From positions 1 through 42,934 of the forward strand of contig NZ_BOMH01000046.1 of assembly GCF_016862095.1 (NCBI RefSeq): a stretch of 42,934 nt of DNA, in the 5' to 3' direction. This DNA is from Actinoplanes cyaneus. Lineage in GTDB: Bacteria > Actinomycetota > Actinomycetes > Mycobacteriales > Micromonosporaceae. Positions 31,587-38,942 of the stretch are shown one piece after another. Both the position numbers and the translations under genes were made by a program. Below the pieces are notes generated by a model, which was not told the DNA's origin, searched no databases, and saw nothing but the letters and a program-made list of their open reading frames with translations. How positions within the stretch are numbered: position 1 is the first letter of the stretch; every line of letters starts with the position of its first letter.

Positions 31587-32041
31587 ACCTGCGAAAAAAG
31601 ATCGGCGCGAGCGTGGGCACAGCGGTATTGGTCACCGGCGCCGGCACGATGCTCGGTGCGACTCCGGCCGCTGCCGCCCATCGCTGCGGCAGCGAGTTCA
31701 TCGGCATCCCCTCCGACCAGAATGCCGACACGACGCTGAGGGAGACGGTGGTGTGGCCGGGGGTCGCGATCACACTGAAGATCAAGCAGTTCCAGCGGGG
31801 CGTGGAGCGCGTGTTCGCCAGGATTCAAGGCCAGACCCGGCAAGGGGACCAGGTCTGGCTCGACTGGTCGTACACGGGCGGCAATGGCTGGGCGCAGTGC
31901 GGCCCCTTCACGGTCTCCGCTGACCACAGAACCAACACCAGCGGCGCGGCGCTGCGGCACCCGGACGGTCGCACACTCACGTTCCGGGCCTGCATGAACG
32001 TCCACGATGCCGGCGTCGTCTGCACCGATTGGTGGACGTGA
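31583..32041 (+). CDS. Small secreted protein of unknown function
   Basis: This 152-residue protein begins with a clear Sec signal peptide (MNLRKKIGASVGTAVLVTGAGTMLG...) cleaved after PAAAA near residue 32. The mature part is about 120 residues of beta-rich sequence with four Cys (HRCGSEF, WAQCGPF, FRACMNV, GVVCTDW), probably two disulfides, and many Trp and Thr. Its end, FRACMNVHDAGVVCTDWWT, resembles small actinobacterial secreted beta-sandwich proteins; no enzyme motif is visible. It is divergent from the NB-ARC regulator with 250 bases between, which contain two GTCGATTGTC words 25 bases apart (31363 and 31388). It lies 84 bases before a second small secreted protein. Confidence 0.8.
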   Translation: MNLRKKIGASVGTAVLVTGAGTMLGATPAAAAHRCGSEFIGIPSDQNADTTLRETVVWPGVAITLKIKQFQRGVERVFARIQGQTRQGDQVWLDWSYTGGNGWAQCGPFTVSADHRTNTSGAALRHPDGRTLTFRACMNVHDAGVVCTDWWT

Positions 32042-32125
32042 TCCGTTCCGCCTCCCAGGAAGCGGACGACCGCAAGGCAACTGGTTGGCACAAGCCACTC
32101 GATCCCGTCGACCAACGGAGGATTC

Positions 32126-32632
32126 ATGATTCGCAGAAAGCTCGGCGCGCTGCTGGCGACGCTGACCCTGGGCCTCGGCGCCGGCTCGGTGGCTTCGGCC
32201 ACGGCAGCGCAGGCCAGCACTTTCTCCTGCAACGCCAAATACTTCCTCAAGTCGGCCGCCGAAGACCGTTACTACTCGTCGACGCCGGCAGGCGACTACG
32301 TCTTCGCGGCCGGCACCGTGCGCGGCTGGTACGAGCAGTTCACAGTGTGCCGGGACTCCTCCTGGAGCCGGCAGTTCTTCGTTCTCAAGTCCGAGGGCAT
32401 GAGCGCGCACCTGGGCGGCGACGCCTACATCGATCAGCAGAACGGCGTCCTGCGGATGTCGACCCGCCCGCTCACCGGCAACCACCTGTTCGAGTGGCGC
32501 GGCGGCGGCAACCCCTACTTCGGTCTCTACCACGCGGAGACCGGCCGCTACCTGACCACCAGAGAGACGACGCGGGTCAGCCTGGGTCCGACGAACCTGG
32601 GCTGGTTCGAAGCGCTCTACCGAGAATCCTGA
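32126..32632 (+). CDS. Small secreted protein, possible beta-trefoil
   Basis: This 168-residue protein has a signal peptide ending AAQAS near residue 31 (MIRRKLGALLATLTLGLGAG...). The mature 137 residues contain repeating aromatic units (YFLKSAAEDRYYSS, FFVLKSEGMSAHLGGDAY, NPYFGLYHAETGRYLTTRE). These resemble the three-fold pattern of fascin or ricin-B-like beta-trefoils; the fold is a guess. Two Cys (SCNAKY, TVCRDS) could pair. GGAGG precedes ATG 32126. It may be cotranscribed with the secreted protein before it. Its last 16 bases overlap the convergent membrane-protein gene. Confidence 0.8.
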   Translation: MIRRKLGALLATLTLGLGAGSVASATAAQASTFSCNAKYFLKSAAEDRYYSSTPAGDYVFAAGTVRGWYEQFTVCRDSSWSRQFFVLKSEGMSAHLGGDAYIDQQNGVLRMSTRPLTGNHLFEWRGGGNPYFGLYHAETGRYLTTRETTRVSLGPTNLGWFEALYRES

Positions 32633-33216
32633 CGAGACGATCCGTACACACCCCGGGGTGTGTACGGATCCCCCATGCTGAAGCTGCCGTGTGTGGAGGG
32701 GGAGACATTCGTGCTGGCCGAGGGGGTAGCCACGGGCGTCGCGGGAGTCTCCGGCGGGCCGCCGGAGGTGAAGATCCCGAGGCAGGTGCAGAACCCGAGC
32801 ACCATCGCGCCGATCAGCAGCACCACGGCCAGCGCCATCCCGGGATATCGCTGCGGCGGTGGTCCCAGCGCACCCCGAAGGAAGGCCAGGAGCGGCGCCC
32901 GGTATTCCAGCTCGGCTGTCCGCCCGGGCAGCGCCATCACTGTCGTCTCGGCCGTGCCGATCCGGGCCGCCAGCAGGTACGGCACATGCACGTGCACGTG
33001 GTGCTCGCCGAACGCGACGGGCGTGGTCACCCGTCCCCAACTCGCCGGCACGTTCTTCCCGTCGATCTGCAGCACGGGGGTGAAGAGTCCGAGCACGAAG
33101 GCCAGCGGCGCGTATCGCATGGTCACGGCGATGGTCGCGCCGCCGTCGCCGCGCGCCGGGTCGAGCGGCGGGAAGCCGGGGGAGAAGGGCCGATAGGGCG
33201 GTGCCAGGATGGCCAC
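32617..33216 (-). CDS. Conserved hypothetical membrane protein
   Basis: The 199-residue product has a conserved core seen in many actinobacterial proteins, though unnamed. A beta-rich part (MRYAPLAFVLGLFTPVLQIDG, WGRVTTPVAFGEHHVHVHVPYLLAARIG, PGRTAELEYRAPLLAF) is followed by one or two membrane segments (GMALAVVLLIGAMVLGFCTCLGIF). An outside Ser/Thr/Pro tail completes it. The GEHHVHVHVP run is distinctive. GTG 33216 has AGGAAAGG seven bases upstream. The last codons run through a perfect palindrome and overlap the convergent secreted-protein gene by 16 bases, so the tail may be a recent extension. Confidence 0.75.
   Translation of the reverse strand: MAILAPPYRPFSPGFPPLDPARGDGGATIAVTMRYAPLAFVLGLFTPVLQIDGKNVPASWGRVTTPVAFGEHHVHVHVPYLLAARIGTAETTVMALPGRTAELEYRAPLLAFLRGALGPPPQRYPGMALAVVLLIGAMVLGFCTCLGIFTSGGPPETPATPVATPSASTNVSPSTHGSFSMGDPYTPRGVYGSSRQDSR
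32639..32670. terminator. 32-bp perfect palindrome (probable bidirectional terminator)
   Basis: GATCCGTACACACCCC at 32639-32654 is followed directly by its exact complement to 32670, with no separate loop. It follows the secreted-protein stop by six bases. On the minus strand it lies inside the last codons of the convergent gene, so that gene is translated through it. Confidence 0.75.
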
Positions 33217-33312
33217 GCTGCACCTTTCCTCGAAGTCCGCCGATGCAGGATATGCCCGCGAGGCCCGGAGTAGGAAAACCTCTCGCGTCCACTGTGGAGA
33301 TATTGATCAGGT

Positions 33313-33318
33313 TAGAAT
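33313..33318 (+). promoter_or_regulatory. -10 element of a leaderless promoter
   Basis: TAGAAT ends five bases before the ATG at 33324, which puts the transcription start at or next to the start codon. There is no Shine-Dalgarno sequence. The -35 region is not convincing. Confidence 0.45.
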
Positions 33319-33323
33319 GCGGC

Positions 33324-34109
33324 ATGACGAGCGACCGGGTGGATCAGCACACCGTCTCGCCGGCCCGCCGGTGGAACTACTGGCTCGGCGGCAAGGACCA
33401 TTTCCAGGTCGATCGCGACTCCGGCGACCAGATCGCCGAGGTCTATCCCGCCGTGTGGACGGCGGCGCGCGAGGGCCGGGCCTTCCACAACCGGGCGATC
33501 CGGCACCTGGCCGGCGAGGCGGGCATCCGCCAGTTCGTGGACATCGGGACGGGCCTCCCGGCGCCGGACAATACGCACGAGGTGGCTCAGGCGATCGCCC
33601 CCGAGACGAAGGTCGTCTACGTCGACAACGATCCGATGGTGCTCGCGCACGCCCGCGCCCTGATGGTCGGCGGCTCGACGACCTATGTCGACGCCGACCT
33701 GCGTGAGCCGGAGAAGATCCTGCGCGCCGGCGAGCTCGCCGCGACGATCGACCTGTCCCGGCCGGTCGCGATCCTGCTGATCAACGTGCTGCACTTCGTT
33801 CTCGACGACGAGCAGGCGGCCGGCGTGGTCCGCACCCTGATGGCCGGCGTCGCGCCGGGCAGCTTCCTGGTCGCCACGCACGGCACGGCGGATTTCGTCC
33901 CGCCCGAGATCTCCGCCCGGCTGCAGGCGACCCAGCCCAGCGGCCCGGCCGCGATCCGGCCGCGCGACCGGGCGCGGTTCAGCGCGTTCTTCGACGGGTT
34001 GGAGCTGGTCGAGCCGGGCGTCGTGCCGGTCTCCGAGTGGCGGCCGGAGAGGGACGACCTCCCGGCGCCCATCGAGACGTCGACCTGGGCCGCGGCCGGG
34101 AAGAAGTAA
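33324..34109 (+). CDS. DUF574 (PF04672) S-adenosylmethionine-dependent methyltransferase
   Basis: This 261-residue protein belongs to an actinobacterial methyltransferase family. The entry motif PARRWNYWLGGKDHFQVDR is at about residues 13-31. SAM-binding FVDIGTGLPAPDNTHEVAQ (about 70-88), VYVDNDPMVLAHARAL, and PVAILLINVLHFVLDDEQA follow. The family is strongly expanded in Streptomyces and relatives. Substrates are mostly unknown. The end ESTW-type motif reads IETSTWAAAGKK. It appears to be translated from a leaderless message. It stands alone: divergent from the membrane-protein gene and 103 bases before mdh. Confidence 0.92.
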   Translation: MTSDRVDQHTVSPARRWNYWLGGKDHFQVDRDSGDQIAEVYPAVWTAAREGRAFHNRAIRHLAGEAGIRQFVDIGTGLPAPDNTHEVAQAIAPETKVVYVDNDPMVLAHARALMVGGSTTYVDADLREPEKILRAGELAATIDLSRPVAILLINVLHFVLDDEQAAGVVRTLMAGVAPGSFLVATHGTADFVPPEISARLQATQPSGPAAIRPRDRARFSAFFDGLELVEPGVVPVSEWRPERDDLPAPIETSTWAAAGKK

Positions 34110-34212
34110 CGCCGTGAGGTCACATGCGTAGGCATCCGCGTCATCGTCCCGTAACGCGAGGACTAGAGTCCGGTTCGGGTGCCGAAATGCCTCAACCTCG
34201 GGAGACAAACTC

Positions 34213-35202
34213 ATGACTAAGACACCGGTCACCGTCACCGTGACGGGCGCAGCCGGCCAGATCGGCTACGCGCTGCTGTTCCGCATCGCCTCCGGCCAGC
34301 TGCTCGGCGCCGACGTGCCGGTCCGCCTGCGCCTGCTGGAGATCCCGGCCGCCACCCGGGCCGCCGAGGGCGTCGCGCTGGAGCTCGACGACTGCGCATT
34401 CCCGCTGCTCACGGGCGTCGACGTGTTCGACGACGCGAAGGCCGCGTTCGACGGCGTCAACGTGGCGCTGCTGGTCGGCGCCCGCCCGCGCACCAAGGGC
34501 ATGGAGCGGGGCGACCTGCTCGAGGCCAACGGCGGCATCTTCGGCCCGCAGGGCACCGCGATCAACGCGGGCGCCGCTTCGGACGTACGGGTGCTGGTCG
34601 TCGGCAACCCGGCCAACACGAACGCGCTGATCGCCCAGCAGCACGCGCCCGACGTGCCGGCCGACCGTTTCACCGCGATGACCCGCCTCGACCACAACCG
34701 CGCGCTGGCCCAGCTGTCGAAGAAGCTGGACGTGCCGGTCGCCGAGCTGCGCAAGGTCACGATCTGGGGCAACCACTCCGCCACGCAGTACCCGGACGTC
34801 TTCCACGCCGAGGCCGCCGGCCGCCCGGTCAAGGACCTGGTGGACCAGGCCTGGCTCGCCGACGAGTTCATCCCGCGGGTCGCCAAGCGCGGCGCCGAGA
34901 TCATCGAGGTCCGGGGCGCGTCCTCGGCCGCGTCCGCCGCGTCGGCCGCTGTCGACCACGTGCACACCTGGGTGAACGGCACGGCCGAGGGCGACTGGAC
35001 GTCGGCCGCGATCGTCTCCGACGGCTCCTACGGCGTGCCGGCGGGCCTGATCAGCTCGTTCCCGGTCACCGCCAAGGACGGCAAGTGGGAGATCGTCCAG
35101 GGGCTGGAGATCAGCGAGTTCTCCCGGGCCCGCATCGACGCCTCGGTCGCCGAGCTCCAGGAGGAGCGCACCGCCGTCCAGGGGCTGGGCCTGATCAAGT
35201 AA
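34213..35202 (+). CDS. mdh: Malate dehydrogenase
   Basis: This 329-residue cytosolic NAD-dependent enzyme interconverts malate and oxaloacetate in the TCA cycle. The nucleotide-binding motif TVTGAAGQIGYALLFRIA lies near the N terminus. Substrate arginines appear in GARPRTKGMERGDLL, and VGNPANTNALI and TRLDHNRALAQL follow. The catalytic His is in IWGNHSATQYPD at about residue 188. Length and sequence fit the group of tetrameric or dimeric MDHs with an Asp/Glu-less N terminus found in actinobacteria. A good ribosome-binding site (GGGAG) precedes ATG 34213. It is monocistronic: a strong terminator follows 10 bases after the stop. Confidence 0.97.
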   Translation: MTKTPVTVTVTGAAGQIGYALLFRIASGQLLGADVPVRLRLLEIPAATRAAEGVALELDDCAFPLLTGVDVFDDAKAAFDGVNVALLVGARPRTKGMERGDLLEANGGIFGPQGTAINAGAASDVRVLVVGNPANTNALIAQQHAPDVPADRFTAMTRLDHNRALAQLSKKLDVPVAELRKVTIWGNHSATQYPDVFHAEAAGRPVKDLVDQAWLADEFIPRVAKRGAEIIEVRGASSAASAASAAVDHVHTWVNGTAEGDWTSAAIVSDGSYGVPAGLISSFPVTAKDGKWEIVQGLEISEFSRARIDASVAELQEERTAVQGLGLIK

Positions 35203-35212
35203 AAGATCACGA

Positions 35213-35253
35213 GCAAAGGCCGCTTGCCGCCGTACGGCGTGAGCGGCCTTTGC
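35213..35253 (+). terminator. Rho-independent terminator of mdh
   Basis: GCAAAGGCCGCT (35213-35224) pairs perfectly with 35242-35253. The loop itself contains a smaller GCCGCCGTACGGC pairing. CTTTCCC follows. Confidence 0.85.
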
Positions 35254-35495
35254 CTTTCCCGCAATCCCGTCCCGCTCCCGGGCCGGCGAGCCGGCGACGA
35301 CCTCGTCCGAGTGACCCGGCTCGCGGGCGGCGGTGACATCGGCGAGGCGCTGGCTCGAGACTGGCTCCACGAGCTTGCGTGACAGCCGTACGCTGCTCTG
35401 CAGATCGGCTGGTGGGAGGGGTTCTCAGCCTCCTGTCAGACGGTGTTGCTAGTTTTCATCGCCGAACCCGGGACAGAAGCACTAGAGAGGGCATC

Positions 35496-36518
35496 GTGGT
35501 CTTCAAGAAGCTGTTGGGCGCCATGGGGGTGGGTGGCCCGAGCGTCGACACCGTGCTGGCCAACCCGAGCACCTATCCGGGGGCCCCGCTGACGGGCCAG
35601 GTCAACCTGACCGGCGGCACCCAGGAAGCGGACATCGAGCACATCACGCTCGCCCTGGTCACCCGCATGGAGGTGGAGGGCGGCGGCGGCGACTACTCGG
35701 CGACCGGCGATTTCTACCGGCTGACCGTCTCCGGGCCGATGCGGCTGCACCCCGGTCAGCAGCTGTCGATCCCGTTCCGCATCGACATGCCGTGGGAGAC
35801 GCCGATCACCACGGCGTACGGGCAGCCGCTGCGCGGCATGGTGATGGGCGTGCGCACCGAGGTGTCGATCGCCCGCGCGCTGGACAAGGGCGACCTCGAC
35901 CCGGTCTACGTGCACCCGCTGCCGATCCACCAGAAGATTCTGGACGCGTTCGGCCAGCTCGGTTTCCGCTTCAAGTCGGCCGACCTGGAGCACGGGCAGA
36001 TCTACGGCGTCCACCAGACCCTCCCGTTCTACCAGGAGATCGAGTACTGGCCCGCCCCGCAGTACGCGCAGGCCGTCAACGAGGTCGAGCTGACGTTCGT
36101 GACCAGCCCGCACTCCGTCGAGGTGGTGCTGGAGTTCGACAAGCGCGGCGGCCTGTTCCAGAGCGGCCACGACACCTATGGGCGCTACACGATCTCGCAC
36201 CACGACGCTGACACCACCGACTGGCGTGCGGTCGTCGACGGCTGGGTCCGTCAGGCGGTCGACAAGCACCGGTCCCGTCCGGGCTACGGTGCCCCGCACG
36301 GTGGCCACGGGGCCTACGGGGCTCCCGGCTACCCGCCGCCGCCCCCGCCCGGTTACGGGCACGGAGGTCACGGCGGTTACGGGCACCACGGCCACTACCG
36401 CGGGCACGGCAGCGGCATGGGCGGCGCCATGCTCGGCGCGGTCGGCGGCCTGGCGGCCGGCTATGTGATCGGCGAGGCCGTGGAGGACGTCTTCGAGGAC
36501 TTCGGCGGCGACGACTGA
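35496..36518 (+). CDS. Spo0M-family (arrestin-like) sporulation-control protein
   Basis: This 340-residue cytosolic protein of the Spo0M family has an arrestin-like double beta-sandwich over about residues 1-235 (MVFKKLLGAMGVGGPSVDTVL, GQVNLTGGTQEADIEHITLAL, PFRIDMPWETPITTAYGQPL). Bacterial members influence sporulation or membrane-linked differentiation. After it comes a His/Gly/Tyr/Pro-rich stretch (about 255-310, GHGGYGHHGHY type), then a glycine-zipper (GSGMGGAMLGAVGGLAAGYVIGEAVEDV) and an acidic end. The tail may bind metal or membranes; that is inference. GTG 35496 has GAGAGGG seven bases upstream. The gene is alone and is followed by a repeat array and, 210 bases on, a terminator. Confidence 0.92.
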   Translation: MVFKKLLGAMGVGGPSVDTVLANPSTYPGAPLTGQVNLTGGTQEADIEHITLALVTRMEVEGGGGDYSATGDFYRLTVSGPMRLHPGQQLSIPFRIDMPWETPITTAYGQPLRGMVMGVRTEVSIARALDKGDLDPVYVHPLPIHQKILDAFGQLGFRFKSADLEHGQIYGVHQTLPFYQEIEYWPAPQYAQAVNEVELTFVTSPHSVEVVLEFDKRGGLFQSGHDTYGRYTISHHDADTTDWRAVVDGWVRQAVDKHRSRPGYGAPHGGHGAYGAPGYPPPPPPGYGHGGHGGYGHHGHYRGHGSGMGGAMLGAVGGLAAGYVIGEAVEDVFEDFGGDD

Positions 36519-36580
36519 GCTTTCCCGGCACGGTCAGGGCGGTCGCCGGTGCAGAGGCGGCCGCTTCCCGGGGCTGATGC

Positions 36581-36690
36581 GATCGCTCCGAGGAAGCAGG
36601 GTGATCGCTTCGACCAACTTGGGCGATCGCTTCACCTGAGTGGGGCGATCGGGTCGACCAAGTTGGGTGATCGGGTCGATTCACCGGACT
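36581..36690. repeat. Five direct repeats with exact 22-bp period
   Basis: GATCG words begin at 36581, 36603, 36625, 36647 and 36669, exactly 22 bases apart. The fullest units read GATCG(C/G)(T/G)TCGACCAA(C/G)TTGG. The spacing equals two turns of DNA, so any bound protein would line up on one face. It lies about 60 bases after the Spo0M gene. The 362 bases 36519-36880 hold this array, a terminator and the promoter region of the organosulfur operon, and no gene. Confidence 0.8.
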
Positions 36691-36727
36691 CGACCGGGAA
36701 AGTCGGCTGACAAAGAGGACTGTCCGC

Positions 36728-36760
36728 AAGGGCGGGAGCGCACACGCGTTCCCGCCCTTT
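36728..36760 (+). terminator. Rho-independent terminator
   Basis: AAGGGCGGGAGCG (36728-36740) pairs with CGTTCCCGCCCTT (36747-36759) with one G-T pair, and the T-rich CTTTCGCATTTCT follows. It is the first terminator after the Spo0M gene and insulates the downstream operon. Confidence 0.8.
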
Positions 36761-36822
36761 CGCATTTCTGCAGGTCAACGCTGTCTCGCAACCCATATCC
36801 CACTCACTCTATGGGAAATGTA

Positions 36823-36838
36823 TGTGACGTGGGTCACA
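36823..36838. promoter_or_regulatory. CRP-like site TGTGA-N6-TCACA
   Basis: TGTGACGTGGGTCACA matches the CRP/FNR-family consensus exactly (arms TGTGAC/GTCACA, four-base centre). It is centred about 50 bases upstream of the proposed transcription start. A second dyad CCCATA-N12-TATGGG spans 36792-36815. Confidence 0.6.
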
Positions 36839-36844
36839 AAGAGG

Positions 36845-36873
36845 CTGACGGGGCGTCGCCGGACGTTTACGTT
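36845..36873 (+). promoter_or_regulatory. Promoter of the organosulfur operon (leaderless leader ORF)
   Basis: CTGACG (36845-36850) and TACGTT (36868-36873) are 17 bases apart. The -10 hexamer ends seven bases before the ATG of the leader peptide at 36881, so transcription should begin at that ATG. Confidence 0.55.
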
Positions 36874-36880
36874 CGTGGAC

Positions 36881-36952
36881 ATGAAGCGAGACAAGCGCCT
36901 GACCCGGCGTCGCTTCGTCGACTTCCTCCGGGTGTGCACCTGCTCCTGTTGA
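36881..36952 (+). CDS. Cys-rich leader peptide, probable cysteine attenuator
   Basis: The 23-codon ORF encodes MKRDKRLTRRRFVDFLRV ending in CTCSC: three Cys codons in its last five codons. The middle matches the RRRxVDLLRV pattern that I recall from actinobacterial leader peptides annotated upstream of sulfur-metabolism operons. Poly-Cys leaderless ORFs are known in mycobacteria to attenuate sulfur genes in response to cysteine. Here the ATG sits at the predicted transcription start. The 170 GC-rich bases to the first structural gene can pair in several ways, for example GCCGCG near 37000 with CGCGGC near 37035. I infer that low charged Cys-tRNA stalls the ribosome at the Cys codons and allows expression of the transporter and oxygenases. 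Confidence 0.75.
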   Translation: MKRDKRLTRRRFVDFLRVCTCSC

Positions 36953-37122
36953 GGCTGTGACGGCGAAGCGCCACGGCCCGCCGCACCGACACCTCCGCAC
37001 CGCCACGGCCGCGCATCGGCGCCCGGTTCCGCGGCTGTGTCCGTACGCCCGAATGAGCCTTTGAATCTTCGGCGACCCCATTGAGCGGTCGTCCGATGAA
37101 CGCTGCCATTGAGGAGTTCTCT

Positions 37123-38148
37123 GTGACCACTCGTCGAAACGCTCTCGCCGGCCTTCTGGGCGGCGCCTTCCTGACCGCCACCGGACTCTCCGCATGCGGC
37201 AGCAGTGGGGCCTCCGCCTCCGGCAGCCAGGTGAAGGAGCTGCGATATCAGGGCAGCGTGGGCACCGTGACGCTGCCCGAGCTCGCCGCCGACCTGGGCT
37301 ATCTGGGCGACGTGACGCTCAAGTGGATCGGCAACACGATCAGCGGCCCGCAGGACATTCAGGCCGCCACCACCGGTGACGTCGATTTCGGCGGCGCATT
37401 CAACGGCGCCATCGTGAAACTGGCCGCCAACGGCGCGCCGATCACCGCGGTGATCGGTTACTACGGCGTCGACAAGGACACCTACACCGGCTATTACGTG
37501 CTCGACGGCAGCCCGGTCACCAGCGCCCGTGACCTGATCGGCAAGAAGATCGGGGTCAATACGCTCGGCGCCCACCACGAGGCGGTCATCAAGACCTACC
37601 TGGCGAAGAACAACCTCACCGACGCCGAGATCAAACAGGTCGAGCTGATCGTGGTGCCGCCGGTCAACACCGAGCAGTCGGTGCGGCAGAGCCAGATCGA
37701 CGCCGGCGCGCTCGGCGGCGTGCTGCGGGACAAGGCGCTCACCCGCGGCGGCATCCACCCGCTCTTCACCGACTTCGACCTGCTCGGCAAGTTCACCGCG
37801 GGCAGCTACATCTTCCGCGACGACTTCCTCAAGAAGAATCCGGACACCGTGAAGACGTTCGTCTCCGGCGTCGGCAAGGCGATCGAATGGTCCCGCAGCA
37901 CCCCCGTCGACCAGGTCATCGCCAGGTTCCAGGAGATCGTCAAGAAGCGTGGCCGCAGCGAGGACAACTCCAGCCTGCAGTTCTTCAAGAGCTACGGCGT
38001 CGCCGGCAAGGGCGGCGTGATCGCCGATGCCGAGTTCCAGACCTGGATCGACTGGCTGAGCCGGGCCGGCGAGCTGAAGAAGGACATCAAGCCCGCCGAC
38101 ATCTTCAGCAACAAGTACAACTCCTTCGCCGAGGGCGGTGCCGCATGA
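37123..38148 (+). CDS. ABC transporter substrate-binding lipoprotein (SsuA/TauA-like)
   Basis: This 341-residue lipoprotein captures an organosulfur or similar anion outside the membrane and delivers it to the permease. The N terminus TTRRNALAGLLGGAFLTATG ends in lipobox LSAC, so the protein should be lipid-anchored; the twin Arg may route it through Tat. The mature part has the NMT1/SsuA-like fold: VGTVTLPELAADLGYLGDV, ATTGDVDFGGAFNGAIVKLAANG, GKKIGVNTLGAHHEAVIKTYL and FRDDFLKKNPDTVKTFVSG. GTG 37123 has GAGGAG six bases upstream. Upstream in-frame TTG and ATG codons (37081, 37096) lack such a site. It is the first structural gene after the Cys leader and overlaps the ATPase gene by four bases. 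Confidence 0.92.
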   Translation: MTTRRNALAGLLGGAFLTATGLSACGSSGASASGSQVKELRYQGSVGTVTLPELAADLGYLGDVTLKWIGNTISGPQDIQAATTGDVDFGGAFNGAIVKLAANGAPITAVIGYYGVDKDTYTGYYVLDGSPVTSARDLIGKKIGVNTLGAHHEAVIKTYLAKNNLTDAEIKQVELIVVPPVNTEQSVRQSQIDAGALGGVLRDKALTRGGIHPLFTDFDLLGKFTAGSYIFRDDFLKKNPDTVKTFVSGVGKAIEWSRSTPVDQVIARFQEIVKKRGRSEDNSSLQFFKSYGVAGKGGVIADAEFQTWIDWLSRAGELKKDIKPADIFSNKYNSFAEGGAA

Positions 38149-38942
38149 CCGCCAAGATCGTGTTCGAGAACATCGGCAAGGTCTTCCAGGCCCGCGGGAC
38201 CACGGTCACCGCGCTGCAGGAGATCAACCTGGACGTCAAGGACGGCGAGTTCCTGGTCATCGTCGGGCCGAGCGGTTGTGGCAAGTCCACCCTGCTCGAC
38301 CTGCTCGGCGGTCTCGCCGAGCCGAGCAGCGGCCGGATCCTGGTCGACGGCAAGCCGGTCACCGGCCCGGGGCTCGACCGCGGCGTCGTCTTCCAGCAGT
38401 ACGCGCTGCTGCCGTGGCGCACCGCGCAGGGCAACGTCGAGTTCGGCCTGGAGGCCAAGCACGTGCCGCGGCGCGAGCGGGCCGCGAAGGCGCGCGAGTA
38501 CCTCGACCTGGTCGGCCTCGCCGGCTTCCACGACCGGTACCCGCACGAGCTCTCCGGCGGCATGAAGCAGCGCGTCGCGATCGCCCGCAGTCTGGCGTTC
38601 GACCCGGACGTGCTGCTGATGGACGAGCCGTTCGCGGCGTTAGACGCGCAAACCCGTGACGGGCTGCAGGACGAGTTGCTGCGCATCTGGGAGAAGACCG
38701 GCAAGACCGTCGTCTTCATCACCCACGGCATCGAAGAGGCCGTCTACCTCGGACAACGCGTCGCCGTGATGACGTCGAGGCCCGGCCGGATCAAGCAGGT
38801 CGTCGACGTGCCGCTCCTCTCGCAGTCCGAGGACGTCCGGTCGGACCCGCAGTTCGCGCACTACCGCCACGAGATCTGGACGCTGCTGCGGGACGAGGTC
38901 AACAAGGCCCGCAACGAGGAACTGGAGGCCAATCGTGTCTAG
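38145..38942 (+). CDS. ABC transporter ATPase (SsuB/TauB-like)
   Basis: This 265-residue nucleotide-binding subunit sits on the inner face of the membrane and energises import. Walker A GPSGCGKST lies at about residues 40-48, the Q-loop in VVFQQYALLPWRTAQGNVEFGL, the ABC signature LSGGMKQRVAIARSLA near 140, Walker B VLLMDEPFAALDAQTRD, and the H-loop in VFITHGIEEAVYLGQRV. The LLPWRTAxxNVxxGL spelling is typical of the nitrate/sulfonate/taurine class. The ATG overlaps the substrate-binding gene stop (ATGA), and the stop overlaps the permease start by eight bases, so the three genes are translationally coupled. Confidence 0.95.
   Translation: MTAKIVFENIGKVFQARGTTVTALQEINLDVKDGEFLVIVGPSGCGKSTLLDLLGGLAEPSSGRILVDGKPVTGPGLDRGVVFQQYALLPWRTAQGNVEFGLEAKHVPRRERAAKAREYLDLVGLAGFHDRYPHELSGGMKQRVAIARSLAFDPDVLLMDEPFAALDAQTRDGLQDELLRIWEKTGKTVVFITHGIEEAVYLGQRVAVMTSRPGRIKQVVDVPLLSQSEDVRSDPQFAHYRHEIWTLLRDEVNKARNEELEANRV

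Noticed and set aside
36581..36690. Possible CRISPR or rho-type array
   Set aside because: A 22-bp period with no repeat/spacer division and no cas genes; kept as a direct-repeat array.
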